Source: Saprospiraceae bacterium UBA6168 (GTDB lineage: Bacteria; Bacteroidota; Bacteroidia; Chitinophagales; Saprospiraceae). Taken from it: DNA of 64,000 bases. The stretch covers positions 1-64,000 of the forward strand of contig DIUC01000020.1 in NCBI GenBank assembly GCA_002435785.1, given 5' to 3'. The notes beneath the pieces are model-generated. The model searched no databases. It worked only from the letters and a program-made list of their open reading frames with translations, and was not told the origin of the DNA. The position numbers and the translations under genes were made by a program. This document shows positions 7,597 through 15,658 of the stretch, one piece after another (within the stretch, counting starts at the first letter, position 1; each line of letters starts with the position of its first letter).

Positions 7597-9543
7597 CTAT
7601 TGCACCAATACTTTTTCTATTTGCACCCGTCCATCTCGCCCCGTGAACTGCACCATGAATACCCCACGCCTGCTGATATTCAGCTCGTAGTTGCCGGACT
7701 TTCGGGGCATGGCTTCCAATTTCCGACCCTTTAAGTCATACACTTGCACGTCATGCTCCTGCGAAGATTGGACAAATATCCGACCGTTGGTAGAGAGGGT
7801 AGGGTAAAGCGTGACGAAGGCAGCTTGGCTGCGGGAATTGATGCCACTGATGATAGGCTCGACCATCAGCTCCGACGACCTTACCAGCACGGGCACACGG
7901 TCGGCGGCATCGAACATGGTTCGGAAAATCTCAATCTCAGCGGAGCTTTGGCCGAACATCTCCTCCATCCATTTAGGCGGCGTGGGCTGGTAATACACTT
8001 TGGCACTTACGTGCAATAGGCTTTTTTCCCCGTTCATCGGTACATGAAAATACACCACATCGGAGCCGGAGCCCTCGACGCCATTCTCGTGGTTAAAGTC
8101 GGTATCGTTGAGGCCGACTCCCGCTATCAGCGTGGTATCATAAGCTGGGTGCGATTTGGTGAAACCAAGCGGCGGCAATCGGTTGTCCTTGATGGAATGG
8201 TCGGCCCGCACCAGCACGGTGGTCACGTTTCCGTTCACGTCGCCCAGCACCAGCTCATAAACCTGCACTTGCTCTGGTGAACTAATCACTTGATAATGTG
8301 GCTCGTAAGTGGCGTTCTGGCCAATCACTTCGTAGTTGTTATCCATTTTGCCCGAAACAAAAACCGTATCGCCTGCTTCCGTTTCCACCACAAACTGAAT
8401 GAACGCCCGCCGGGACGGGTAGCCGGACGGGAATTTATGTCCCGCCAAGTTGGTGAGCTTGAGCGAAAACTTGGCGGTGTCCACATCCCGTTCGAGCAGT
8501 TTCAGGTCGAGTTGGAGGGTCTTGTTTTGCAGCAGGGCCGTTGTTTTTGCTATCACGTCGTTGAACTGCGACGGCCCGGCGGTAAGCCCCAATGCCTCGA
8601 TATTGTCCCGAAGGAGGCCGAGCATCGTCACGTTGCCGCCCACCAGCTCGTGCAGGAAAAACGGGCTGCGTGGCTCCGTCTGCGCACCTGTTACGATGGT
8701 GACCGGCCATTTGTCCAAGCTCGGCATGTGGCAACTTTGACAGGACTCCGAATCGTTGTAAGCCGAGTTGAGCCACTCGTGGTAGGTAGCCTGCTCCACG
8801 AACTTGTTCCCGGTCACATTCCCCTGAAAATCAAGCGTTTCAGTGATAAGCGTATGGCAGTCGGCGCAAGCTTCTGACTTTCCCATCTTGGCGCTGAACT
8901 TGGGCCTGTACCCCGTCTCCGTCAGCATTGGGCTGACGAGCGGCGACATGTATGGGCCATAAACCAATTTGAAGGTATCGAATTGCAAATGCCCGCTGAA
9001 CGACTGCCCCATCAAGTCCTGCTCCTGCATGTGGCAGGCAAGGCAGGACACGCCGTCGAGCGCTACTGGGTCGCCCTCCATGTCGGCAATGCCATAGTGA
9101 ATTGCGCCAAGGTGCTTGGCATCGAAATGGCCCATTGGCGCATGGCAACTGGTGCATTTGTCCTCAATGGCCTCTTTGTGCTGTGGGTAGAGCAGCACCT
9201 CGTGGCTCACTTTTGCCCGCCAGAAAGGGTCTTTTGCGGAGTTGGCCATCATGGTAGCTTGCCAGTCGTCCACCACGTTCACGTCCATGCCACTGGCATC
9301 CACGCTGGCCAAGCCGAGCGTGTCGAACCCGTGGCATTTTTGGCAAACGCCGCTTCCCGCAAAAAGGTAATTGTAGCCATTGGGCAAGGTGGTGTCCAGC
9401 ATGGCCATCTGGAAATGGGCCATTTCCGGGTCTGTGTGAAACCTACGGATTTCGTCGTCCTGCTCCAGCGTGAGGTTGGACATCAGCAGGGGCAGTGCAA
9501 TGATTGGTAGGCAGACGAGCAGAGTGTTACGGTATTTTGACAT
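7597..9543 (-). CDS. Pentaheme c-type cytochrome with T9SS sorting tail
   Basis: 647 aa from the ATG at 9543; the frame extends upstream but MSKYRNTLLVCLPIIALPLL is a good signal sequence. Five CxxCH heme motifs lie at residues 67-71, 130-134, 167-171, 226-230 and 268-272, spaced as in cytochrome c554-like multiheme proteins. Residues about 360-570 are beta-rich without a recognised family. The last 70 residues look like a T9SS sorting domain (LYPTLSTNGRIFVQSS ... VYDLKGRKLEA ... GVFMVQFTGRDG). A multiheme cytochrome exported by T9SS would place electron-transfer chemistry outside the outer membrane. Substrate is unknown. It is upstream of the FG-GAP gene in the same orientation. Confidence 0.88.
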   Translation of the reverse strand: MSKYRNTLLVCLPIIALPLLMSNLTLEQDDEIRRFHTDPEMAHFQMAMLDTTLPNGYNYLFAGSGVCQKCHGFDTLGLASVDASGMDVNVVDDWQATMMANSAKDPFWRAKVSHEVLLYPQHKEAIEDKCTSCHAPMGHFDAKHLGAIHYGIADMEGDPVALDGVSCLACHMQEQDLMGQSFSGHLQFDTFKLVYGPYMSPLVSPMLTETGYRPKFSAKMGKSEACADCHTLITETLDFQGNVTGNKFVEQATYHEWLNSAYNDSESCQSCHMPSLDKWPVTIVTGAQTEPRSPFFLHELVGGNVTMLGLLRDNIEALGLTAGPSQFNDVIAKTTALLQNKTLQLDLKLLERDVDTAKFSLKLTNLAGHKFPSGYPSRRAFIQFVVETEAGDTVFVSGKMDNNYEVIGQNATYEPHYQVISSPEQVQVYELVLGDVNGNVTTVLVRADHSIKDNRLPPLGFTKSHPAYDTTLIAGVGLNDTDFNHENGVEGSGSDVVYFHVPMNGEKSLLHVSAKVYYQPTPPKWMEEMFGQSSAEIEIFRTMFDAADRVPVLVRSSELMVEPIISGINSRSQAAFVTLYPTLSTNGRIFVQSSQEHDVQVYDLKGRKLEAMPRKSGNYELNISRRGVFMVQFTGRDGRVQIEKVLVQ

Positions 9544-9677
9544 GCGGGCTTTTTTGTGCTGGCGCAAATCTACCGTAAATGCAACAGCCCCCAGCATTTG
9601 ACCTCGAAAAGAAATGGCAGCCAGCATTCAAAACCATACCAAATCCCCATGCACCCGTAGTTGGCGGCGTGGAGTTC

Positions 9678-9736
9678 GGTAACGTGGAACGGCCTGCCCA
9701 TGACGCTCGTCACGTGCTTTTAAGCGTGGAGCAGCG
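9678..9736 (-). pseudogene. Fragment of a cystathionine beta-synthase gene
   Basis: About 36 bases here are identical to part of the intact CBS gene (near 10766-10801), and similarity extends to roughly 59 bases. On the minus strand it reads PLLHA-stop-KHVTSVMGRPF, matching NPLLHAEKHVTSVMGRPF of the intact protein with Glu changed to a stop. Nothing further of CBS is recognisable. The rest of the 282-base gap 9544-9825 shows no gene. Confidence 0.75.
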
Positions 9737-9799
9737 GGTAGCTTGCGATAATAGCGGCTTTAAAATGGCAAGGTCTGTACGAATGGAGCGATTATTTAT

Positions 9800-9807
9800 T
9801 ATTTTTG
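9800..9807 (+). promoter_or_regulatory. Bacteroidota -7 box (TATTTTTG) for the HNH module
   Basis: TATTTTTG fits TAnnTTTG and lies 18 bases before the ATG at 9826. No clear -33 TTG is seen at the usual distance. Confidence 0.4.
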
Positions 9808-9825
9808 TACTAAAATTAGAATAAT

Positions 9826-10209
9826 ATGAACCTTCCAATTTCATTCAATGACTTGGTTAATGAAGCAGTAAATCTTGAGTTTCAGGATTACGAAAAGTTC
9901 GTCAAACAAGTCAGTTTGCTTCGCTCCAAAAAACAACTTGCTGGCAAGCAAACAAAGGAAACTGCACTACTCGAAAAAATAAATAATGGCTTTCCAGTAG
10001 AGAAATGGACCAAAATGCAGGAGTTGGATGATAAGTTGGAAGCCTCAAGCATTGACGAAGAAGACATGAAATTGCTTTCGGCCCTTACCGATGAATACGA
10101 ACAGTTCATCGTACAGCGGTTGAGTTGGATTAAAAAACTAGCCTTGCTCCGCAATGTTTCTATTGATAAAATAATGGCCGAATTGGGCATGACCAATGGG
10201 AGAGACTAA
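9826..10209 (+). CDS. Hypothetical helical protein paired with an HNH nuclease
   Basis: 127 aa, predicted almost entirely helical and charged (FNDLVNEAVNLEFQDYEKFV ... IKKLALLRNVSIDKIMAELG). No signal peptide, no metal-binding motif and no family that I can name. It overlaps the HNH gene downstream by 14 bases (10196-10209), which implies translational coupling and joint function, for example as a partner, inhibitor or specificity subunit of the nuclease. The GC content is lower than that of the flanking genes. A -7 promoter box lies just upstream. The pair sits between a CBS gene fragment and the intact CBS gene, which suggests arrival by insertion. Confidence 0.75.
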   Translation: MNLPISFNDLVNEAVNLEFQDYEKFVKQVSLLRSKKQLAGKQTKETALLEKINNGFPVEKWTKMQELDDKLEASSIDEEDMKLLSALTDEYEQFIVQRLSWIKKLALLRNVSIDKIMAELGMTNGRD

Positions 10210-10627
10210 AATCTCTCCCGAAACAAGGGATTTGGTCGAGTCCCGGGCTGGTGGCAAATGCGAGTACTGCAAGGCTTTGGTACATTTTTCTCCGCATCCT
10301 TTCACCATTGACCATATTGTTCCTCTTTCCAAAAATGGTTCTGAAGCGCTCGAAAACCTAGCTTACGCTTGTTTTGGCTGCAATCGCTGCAAACATGATA
10401 AAACAATTGCGATGGACCCGTTCACTCAATTTGAAGTTCAATTGTTCAACCCCAGAACCCAAAATTGGCATGACCACTTCACTTGGGATGCAGTTTCTTC
10501 AACGAAAATAATGGGTTCAACTCCTACCGGAAGGGCAACGCTGCATGCCTTGCAGCTTAACCGTCCCGCCCTGATTCGAATGAGAAAAGAACTGATAGAA
10601 GTGAATCGGCATCCCCCCAAAGACTGA
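10196..10627 (+). CDS. HNH endonuclease
   Basis: 143 aa. Contains a standard HNH/zinc-ribbon core: C22-x2-C25, then D39-H40 followed by IVPLSKNG, N54, and C59-x2-C62 (CFGCNRC). These supply the metal-binding histidine/asparagine and the structural zinc. The C-terminal part (about 75-143) is not typed, but carries FNPRTQNWHDHFTWD, a phrase common in stand-alone bacterial HNH proteins of this length. It should cut DNA; the biological target is unknown. It is coupled to the helical protein upstream (14-base overlap) and ends 4 bases before the stop of the convergent CBS gene. Confidence 0.9.
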   Translation: MGETKISPETRDLVESRAGGKCEYCKALVHFSPHPFTIDHIVPLSKNGSEALENLAYACFGCNRCKHDKTIAMDPFTQFEVQLFNPRTQNWHDHFTWDAVSSTKIMGSTPTGRATLHALQLNRPALIRMRKELIEVNRHPPKD

Positions 10628-10630
10628 GGT

Positions 10631-11986
10631 TTACACCGCCTGAATCACGTCATATTGCGTGAGCATGTGCAAGCTGCCCGCACGGTCACGTACTACCACG
10701 GCCTGTATTTCCTTCGTCAAATATTTGCCCAACTGCCGGAACGGCATATCGTCCTCCACGATGGGGAACGGCCTGCCCATGACGCTCGTCACGTGCTTTT
10801 CGGCATGGAGCAGTGGATTGTCGAGCAGGTATTTCAGCACCTCGGTCTCGGTGACACCCCCCACCATTTTGCTGTCCTGCATGACGGGGAGCTGCGAGAT
10901 GTCGTTTTCCTTCATCAGGTTGAAGGCGTGGCGCACCGTGTCTGTTGGGCTGACGCTGAAAAAAGTCTTGCTGTTTTTTTGTGCAACTAAGTCCTTGATT
11001 TTCAATTCCGTATCCAAGAAGCCCCGCTCCCGCATCCAGTCGTCGTTGTACAGCTTGCCAACGTAGCGGCTTCCGTGGTCATGGAAGATGACGACCACCA
11101 CGTCGGTCGGTTTGAGGCGGTCTTTGAGTTGGAGGAGGCCAGCCAGTGCACTCCCGGCGGAGTAGCCAAGCAGGATGCCCTCTTCCCGTGCGATGCGGCG
11201 GGCCATCACTGCGGCGTCCTTGTCCGTCACTTTTTCAAAATGGTCAATGACGGAGAAGTCGTAGTTCAGCGGGATAATGTCCTCGCCAATGCCCTCGGTG
11301 ATGTAGGAGTAGATTTCTTTTTGGTCAATCACGCCCGTTTCGTGGTATTTTTTCAGCGCCGAGCCGTAGGTATCAATGCCCCAAATCTGGATGTTCGGGT
11401 TTTTCGCTTTCAAATATTGCCCAACGCCCGTGATGGTACCGCCTGTGCCAGCACCCACAACGATATGGGTCACTTTGCCCTCCGTTTGCTCCCAAATCTC
11501 AGGGCCAGTGGTCTCATAATGCGCTTGGCGGTTGGCGAGGTTGTCATATTGGTTGAACCAGTAGCTGTTCGGGATTTCTTTGCTGAGGCGCTCCGCAACG
11601 GAGTAGTAGCTGCGTGGGTCGGTGGCCTCCACATTGGTCGGGCAGACGATGACCTCGGCGCCCATTGCCCGCAGCAGGTCGAACTTCTCCTTTGATTGCT
11701 TGTCGCTGGTTGTGAAGATGCAGCGGTAGCCCTTCACGCAAGCGGCGATGGCGAGGCCCATGCCCGTGTTGCCGCTCGTACACTCGATGATGGTTCCGCC
11801 CGGTTTGATTTTACCCTCGGCTTCTGCTACTTCGAGCATCTTGACGGCCATGCGGTCCTTGATGCTGTGGCCGGGGTTGAAGGTTTCTATTTTACCCAAA
11901 ACAAGCGCCGGGATGTCGGCCACTATCTTGTTCAGCTTGACGAGTGGCGTGTTGCCGATGGTTTCGAGAATATTTTGGTAGTACAT
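10631..11986 (-). CDS. cbs: Cystathionine beta-synthase (PLP enzyme with C-terminal CBS pair)
   Basis: 451 aa. The PLP-dependent fold covers residues 1-320: the Schiff-base lysine is in HSIKDRMAVKM (K43), the substrate loop is TSGNTG, the phosphate-binding loop is GAGTGGT, and the conserved serine lies in GYSAGSALAG. Residues about 338-451 are two CBS domains (DTVRHAFNLMKENDISQLPV, then HVTSVMGRPFPIVEDD), the regulatory pair that binds adenosyl ligands in many enzymes of this type. The reaction joins serine and homocysteine to cystathionine, though the O-acetylserine sulfhydrylase reaction cannot be ruled out by sequence. Full length. The last 4 bases before its stop separate it from the HNH gene. 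Confidence 0.92.
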   Translation of the reverse strand: MYYQNILETIGNTPLVKLNKIVADIPALVLGKIETFNPGHSIKDRMAVKMLEVAEAEGKIKPGGTIIECTSGNTGMGLAIAACVKGYRCIFTTSDKQSKEKFDLLRAMGAEVIVCPTNVEATDPRSYYSVAERLSKEIPNSYWFNQYDNLANRQAHYETTGPEIWEQTEGKVTHIVVGAGTGGTITGVGQYLKAKNPNIQIWGIDTYGSALKKYHETGVIDQKEIYSYITEGIGEDIIPLNYDFSVIDHFEKVTDKDAAVMARRIAREEGILLGYSAGSALAGLLQLKDRLKPTDVVVVIFHDHGSRYVGKLYNDDWMRERGFLDTELKIKDLVAQKNSKTFFSVSPTDTVRHAFNLMKENDISQLPVMQDSKMVGGVTETEVLKYLLDNPLLHAEKHVTSVMGRPFPIVEDDMPFRQLGKYLTKEIQAVVVRDRAGSLHMLTQYDVIQAV

Positions 11987-12144
11987 GGTTTGGTGACTGG
12001 TGATTGGAAATTATTGATTGGGGCGTTGAAAATGGCCACAAAGGTAAGGGGCTTGGGTGGCTGAAACGGGGTTTTGAGTGGATTTGATTCAAAAGATTTG
12101 CTTGATAGGACAGGAGGGAGGCTGTACTTTCGATAGGAATGGGT

Positions 12145-12152
12145 TATTTTTG
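12145..12152 (+). promoter_or_regulatory. -7 box (TATTTTTG) before the Uma2 gene
   Basis: TATTTTTG lies 16 bases before the ATG at 12169, the right place for a short leader. No convincing -33 element was found. Confidence 0.4.
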
Positions 12153-12168
12153 CTAAAAAATAAGCAAT

Positions 12169-12792
12169 ATGGCCTCAACCGCCTTTCAGAAATCAATGGG
12201 TCAACCTACTGCACCTACAAATGTCAGCAAGTCGAAATTTATATCATGGGATAACTTTCAAAAGCGTTACTTGCCCCGGGAGGATGGGTACAAATACGAA
12301 TGGGTACGGGGCGAGGTGATAAAAACGAAACACACGATAAACCAAAAACAATTGTACATCCTCGCCAACCTTCGGGACTTTTTCAATAAGCTCATTTTTT
12401 CTGAAAAAATTGCTGGCTATTTCGAGCCGGAAGTTGATACGTTTTTTCTTGCTGGAGAGGCGCACCGTCGGCCCGATTTGTCCTATTTTACGAAAAGGCA
12501 GCAGGCATTTGCCGCTCATGGCGAAGAGCAAATTCCGCAATTTGTGGTTGAGGTCATTTCAGGCAACGATTTGCTCAACGATTTGGAAGATAAGTTGATG
12601 GATTACTGGAAGGCTGGGGTTCAGGTCGTTTGGTTGGTTTATCCCAGACAAGAGGTTGTCTATGTCCATTCCCGAGGCAAGGAGACAGCCCGTTGCCAAG
12701 CTGGTGATGTATGCTCCGCAGAACCCGTGCTACCCGACTTTAAGCTTCCTGCAAACGATATTTTTAAAAAGCCGCCAATGCCGGAAGATTGA
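12169..12792 (+). CDS. Uma2 family (DUF820) PD-(D/E)xK-fold protein
   Basis: 207 aa. The Uma2 fold is recognisable: YEWVRGEVIKTKHTINQKQ, EPEVDTFFL...RRPDLSYF (the Asp of RPDL), FVVEVISGNDLLNDLEDKLMDYWKAGVQVVWLVYP (Glu and Lys of the ExxS..D...K pattern) and VYVHSRG. These residues correspond to the nuclease-like active site. Uma2 proteins are often annotated as endonucleases, but activity has rarely been shown. No neighbours suggest a role: it is convergent with lpxK, 33 bases away. A second Uma2 gene is at 45043-45522. Confidence 0.85.
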   Translation: MASTAFQKSMGQPTAPTNVSKSKFISWDNFQKRYLPREDGYKYEWVRGEVIKTKHTINQKQLYILANLRDFFNKLIFSEKIAGYFEPEVDTFFLAGEAHRRPDLSYFTKRQQAFAAHGEEQIPQFVVEVISGNDLLNDLEDKLMDYWKAGVQVVWLVYPRQEVVYVHSRGKETARCQAGDVCSAEPVLPDFKLPANDIFKKPPMPED

Positions 12793-12825
12793 GAAGTTCC
12801 AAAATCTCATTCAGCGCAAACCTGT

Positions 12826-13893
12826 TCACACCTTAAAATTCATCAAAAACTCCTTCACTAACTTGTCGAACCGTTGGCCATCCTGCCCCAAGAATTGAAC
12901 CTCCACGGGCAGCACCATGATGGGCAGCTTCTTTTCGGCCAACGTATCTCTCAGCAGTTCGAGGCGCATGGCGTCCTTTTCGGTGGTGAGAATGATTTTT
13001 TTGCTGCCCGGCATCTGCTCAAACTGCTTTTCAATGTCTATCAAATCACCTTCGTTAAAGTAGTGGTGGTCTTCGTACTCCTTCACCCGCACCGTGCCGA
13101 CTTGGGTCTCTAACCAGTCCCGCAGGTAGTCCGAATTGGCGATGGCACAGACCATTAGCACGGACATATCTTCCTGTAAATCAATCAGATAGTTTGGGTT
13201 TAGGGCGTAATACGGGCGCAGGTAGCGGTAGCAGCTAAAGAACACTTGCTGGTGCGGGAATGGCTTTAATTCCGCCAACATTTTCGCCCGCTCATCGTCG
13301 TGGAGGTCGTCGGGGCATTTCGTTACGACGATGACGTCGGCACGTCGGTAGGCGCTTTTCCACTCCCGGAGCCTACCGCTTGGCAGCAGCCAGTCCCGGG
13401 TGAATGGCCGCCGGTACTCCGTCAGCAAAATGTTCAGGCCGGGTGACACGCCCCGGTGCTGGAAGGCGTCATCGAGGAGGACAACCTGCGTTTCGGGGGC
13501 GTGTTGGAGCATTTCCGGGATGCCGAGCGCCCGGTTTTCGTTCACCGTGGCATACACGTCGGGGTACTTTCGCTTGAACATCAGCGGCTCGTCGCCTACT
13601 TGGTCGGCTTTGCTCCAGTATTGCACGATTTGGTGGCCCTGCGTCTTGCGGCGGTAGCCCCGGCTGAGGGTCGCCACGTTGAGGTAGGGCCGCAGCAGCC
13701 GGATGATGTGCTCGATATGCGGGGTCTTGCCCGCCCCGCCCACCGTCAAGTTTCCGACGGAAATCACGGGCAGGTCGAACTTTACGCTTATCAAAACCTT
13801 TTGCCGATATAGAAAATCACGGATGCTGATGCCGAGGCCGTACAGCAGCGAAAATGGGAGCAGCAGGATGCGTATGAGCGGGTCTTGAATCAT
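12826..13893 (-). CDS. lpxK: Tetraacyldisaccharide 4'-kinase (lipid A synthesis)
   Basis: 355 aa from the ATG at 13893 (MIQDPLIRILLLPFSLLYG). The frame extends 45 codons upstream, but through a repeat-rich stretch, and this start matches the family. Residues 1-25 form the membrane-associating helix; the P-loop is VGGAGKTP (51-58). Further family marks are LSRGYRR, VGDEPLM, DDAFQHR and LPSGRLREW. It phosphorylates the 4' position of the lipid A disaccharide at the inner membrane. Divergent from the POTRA/barrel gene with a 172-base spacer that holds a TTGGCAGTTCGCAG repeat word right at the lpxK start. Ends MNFKV, close to the Uma2 stop. Confidence 0.95.
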   Translation of the reverse strand: MIQDPLIRILLLPFSLLYGLGISIRDFLYRQKVLISVKFDLPVISVGNLTVGGAGKTPHIEHIIRLLRPYLNVATLSRGYRRKTQGHQIVQYWSKADQVGDEPLMFKRKYPDVYATVNENRALGIPEMLQHAPETQVVLLDDAFQHRGVSPGLNILLTEYRRPFTRDWLLPSGRLREWKSAYRRADVIVVTKCPDDLHDDERAKMLAELKPFPHQQVFFSCYRYLRPYYALNPNYLIDLQEDMSVLMVCAIANSDYLRDWLETQVGTVRVKEYEDHHYFNEGDLIDIEKQFEQMPGSKKIILTTEKDAMRLELLRDTLAEKKLPIMVLPVEVQFLGQDGQRFDKLVKEFLMNFKV

Positions 13894-14052
13894 GAGTTGG
13901 CAGTTCGCAGATGGGCGTTCGTCAGTCCGTGACTGCAAAACGGCCAATGTCAGCTTTGACGGCAAAATTAGGTTATTTGTTTCCTTCTGGTCTATGTCAA
14001 AGAATCTGAACCACCCCATTGCCCGCAAACCGTATCAAATCCACCTAAGTCG

Positions 14053-14060
14053 TAACTTTG
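14053..14060 (+). promoter_or_regulatory. -7 box (TAACTTTG) five bases before an ATG
   Basis: TAACTTTG fits TAnnTTTG exactly and is followed by CAACT and the ATG at 14066. Transcription starting about 6-7 bases after the box would begin at or next to the ATG, giving a leaderless mRNA, unless a more distal start is used. Confidence 0.4.
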
Positions 14061-14065
14061 CAACT

Positions 14066-15577
14066 ATGAATCAGCTCCAATGGCCATTCTTGAATTTGGG
14101 TAAACCTTCGGCAAGTTTTCAGGCTTTGTTGCGGTTATTGCTGCGCAGCAGCTTTTGCCTTGCGGCAATGGTCGGGGCATGGCCCGTAATGGCACAATCT
14201 ACGGCAACCGTAGATACGCTCACCAGCTCACCGCCCTTGCCCACCTTTGCTACCATCCGCACCATCCAAATTGAGGGCAACCGCCGCACCAAGACCGACA
14301 TCATCCTGAGGGAAATGGACTTTGGGGTAAACGACACCATTTCATTGGCCACGCTCGCAGAAAGATTGGCCCAAAACGAGTTCAACATCCTCAACACCGG
14401 GCTGTTCATGACCACCAAAATCTCCTTCAAGGAATGGAAGGGCGAAACCAACGAGGTGGGCCTGCTCATCGAAGTGAAGGAAGGCTGGTACATTTTCCCA
14501 ATCCCCATCCTCGAACTCGCCGACCGGAACTTCAACGTCTGGTGGGAAACCTACGACCACGAACTCAGCCGCCTCAATTGGGGCGTCCGGTTTCTTCACC
14601 ACAACCTCACGGGCCGAAAAGACCAGCTCAAAGCCGTTGTGCAGCGGGGGTTTACCAAAAAATACGAGCTGATTTACACCATGCCCTTCGTCAACCGCAA
14701 AAAGACCCTTGGGCTTAACCTCCACTATCTCCATACCCGTGAAAAGGAAATCGGCTACACTACCCAAGGCGACGAACTGCTTTTCACCAACAACAGCAAC
14801 CAGATACTGCTCCGGCGCTTCCGGGCCGGCACCGGGGCACAGCTCCGCCGCCGATTGGACATCATCCACCGCTGGAACCTGTCCTTCCACCATAACATCA
14901 TTGACGAAACGGTGCGCTCGGAACTGAACCCCAGCTTCTTCCTCGGCGGCCTGGAGCAGCGTTACATCAGTGCTTCCTACCAGTTTGTGATGGACAAACG
15001 GGACATCAGGCCCTACCCGATGAACGGCTACCTCCTCGATGTGGGCATTGACCGCCGGGGCCTTATTTTCCACGAGGGCATGAATGCGCTCGATATTCAG
15101 GTGGCTTTTCAGAAGTATTTTTCTTTTGGGAAAAAATGGAGCACTGGATTTGAGTTGAAGGGCAAGGCGGGCTTGCTCCGCAACAAGCAACCGTACTATG
15201 GCAGTCAAGCCCTGGGCTATGAGGCTGATTTTATTCGTGGCTACGAATACTACGTGATGGACGGCTTGGATTATGCCTACAACAAGTCCGTGCTCCGCTA
15301 TCGGCTTTTTAACAAAAAGTTCGACCTTGGCCCGTATATGAAGCTCGAATCGTTCAGGGAATTGCCCGTGAAAATGTTCTTGGTGTTGCGCAATGAACTG
15401 GGCTACGTGAACAACCCATTTTTTGCCGAAGGCAACCCCCTCGCCAATGAACTCCTTTGGGGCACTACCTTGGGGCTTGATTTGGTGGTGTTTTACGACA
15501 AGGTTTTTAACTTTGAGGTCAGTAGGAACCGGCTTGGGGAATACGGCTTTTATTTACACTGGACCTTTAGAATTTAA
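14066..15577 (+). CDS. POTRA plus BamA/TamA-type outer-membrane beta-barrel protein
   Basis: 503 aa from the ATG at 14066. The frame is open further upstream to 13892, but MNQLQ... begins a signal peptide with a hydrophobic core (LLRLLLRSSFCLAAMVGAW) ending at about residue 43 (VMAQS). Residues about 60-135 form one POTRA domain (TIRTIQIEGNRRTKTDIILREM). The rest is a C-terminal barrel with many aromatic-alternating strands ending in YGFYLHWTFRI, a typical terminal beta-strand signal. It belongs to the Omp85 superfamily but has only one POTRA, fewer than BamA (five) and TamA (three). It probably assists outer-membrane insertion or secretion. The start is close to a -7 promoter box. nadK follows 81 bases later. 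Confidence 0.87.
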   Translation: MNQLQWPFLNLGKPSASFQALLRLLLRSSFCLAAMVGAWPVMAQSTATVDTLTSSPPLPTFATIRTIQIEGNRRTKTDIILREMDFGVNDTISLATLAERLAQNEFNILNTGLFMTTKISFKEWKGETNEVGLLIEVKEGWYIFPIPILELADRNFNVWWETYDHELSRLNWGVRFLHHNLTGRKDQLKAVVQRGFTKKYELIYTMPFVNRKKTLGLNLHYLHTREKEIGYTTQGDELLFTNNSNQILLRRFRAGTGAQLRRRLDIIHRWNLSFHHNIIDETVRSELNPSFFLGGLEQRYISASYQFVMDKRDIRPYPMNGYLLDVGIDRRGLIFHEGMNALDIQVAFQKYFSFGKKWSTGFELKGKAGLLRNKQPYYGSQALGYEADFIRGYEYYVMDGLDYAYNKSVLRYRLFNKKFDLGPYMKLESFRELPVKMFLVLRNELGYVNNPFFAEGNPLANELLWGTTLGLDLVVFYDKVFNFEVSRNRLGEYGFYLHWTFRI

Positions 15578-15658
15578 GGATTTAGGAGTTTGAGCGTTCA
15601 AGGGTTTGAATAGTACATCCCTTAACCCCCAAGTTCTCAAAGCCTCAAACCCTCACAA
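15578..15658 (+). repeat. Word-repeat spacer between the barrel gene and nadK
   Basis: The 81-base spacer carries variants of the word TTTGAG(G) on its left side (GGAGTTTGAG, AAGGGTTTGAA) and of CTCAAA on its right (CTCAAAGCCTCAAACCCTCA). They form an imperfect inverted repeat. The same CTCAAACCC word recurs at 53033-53064. Confidence 0.5.

Noticed and set aside
13894..14028. N-terminal extension of LpxK to 14028
   Set aside because: No similarity to the family before MIQDPLIRILLLPFSLLYG, and it overlaps a repeat word and the divergent promoter region.
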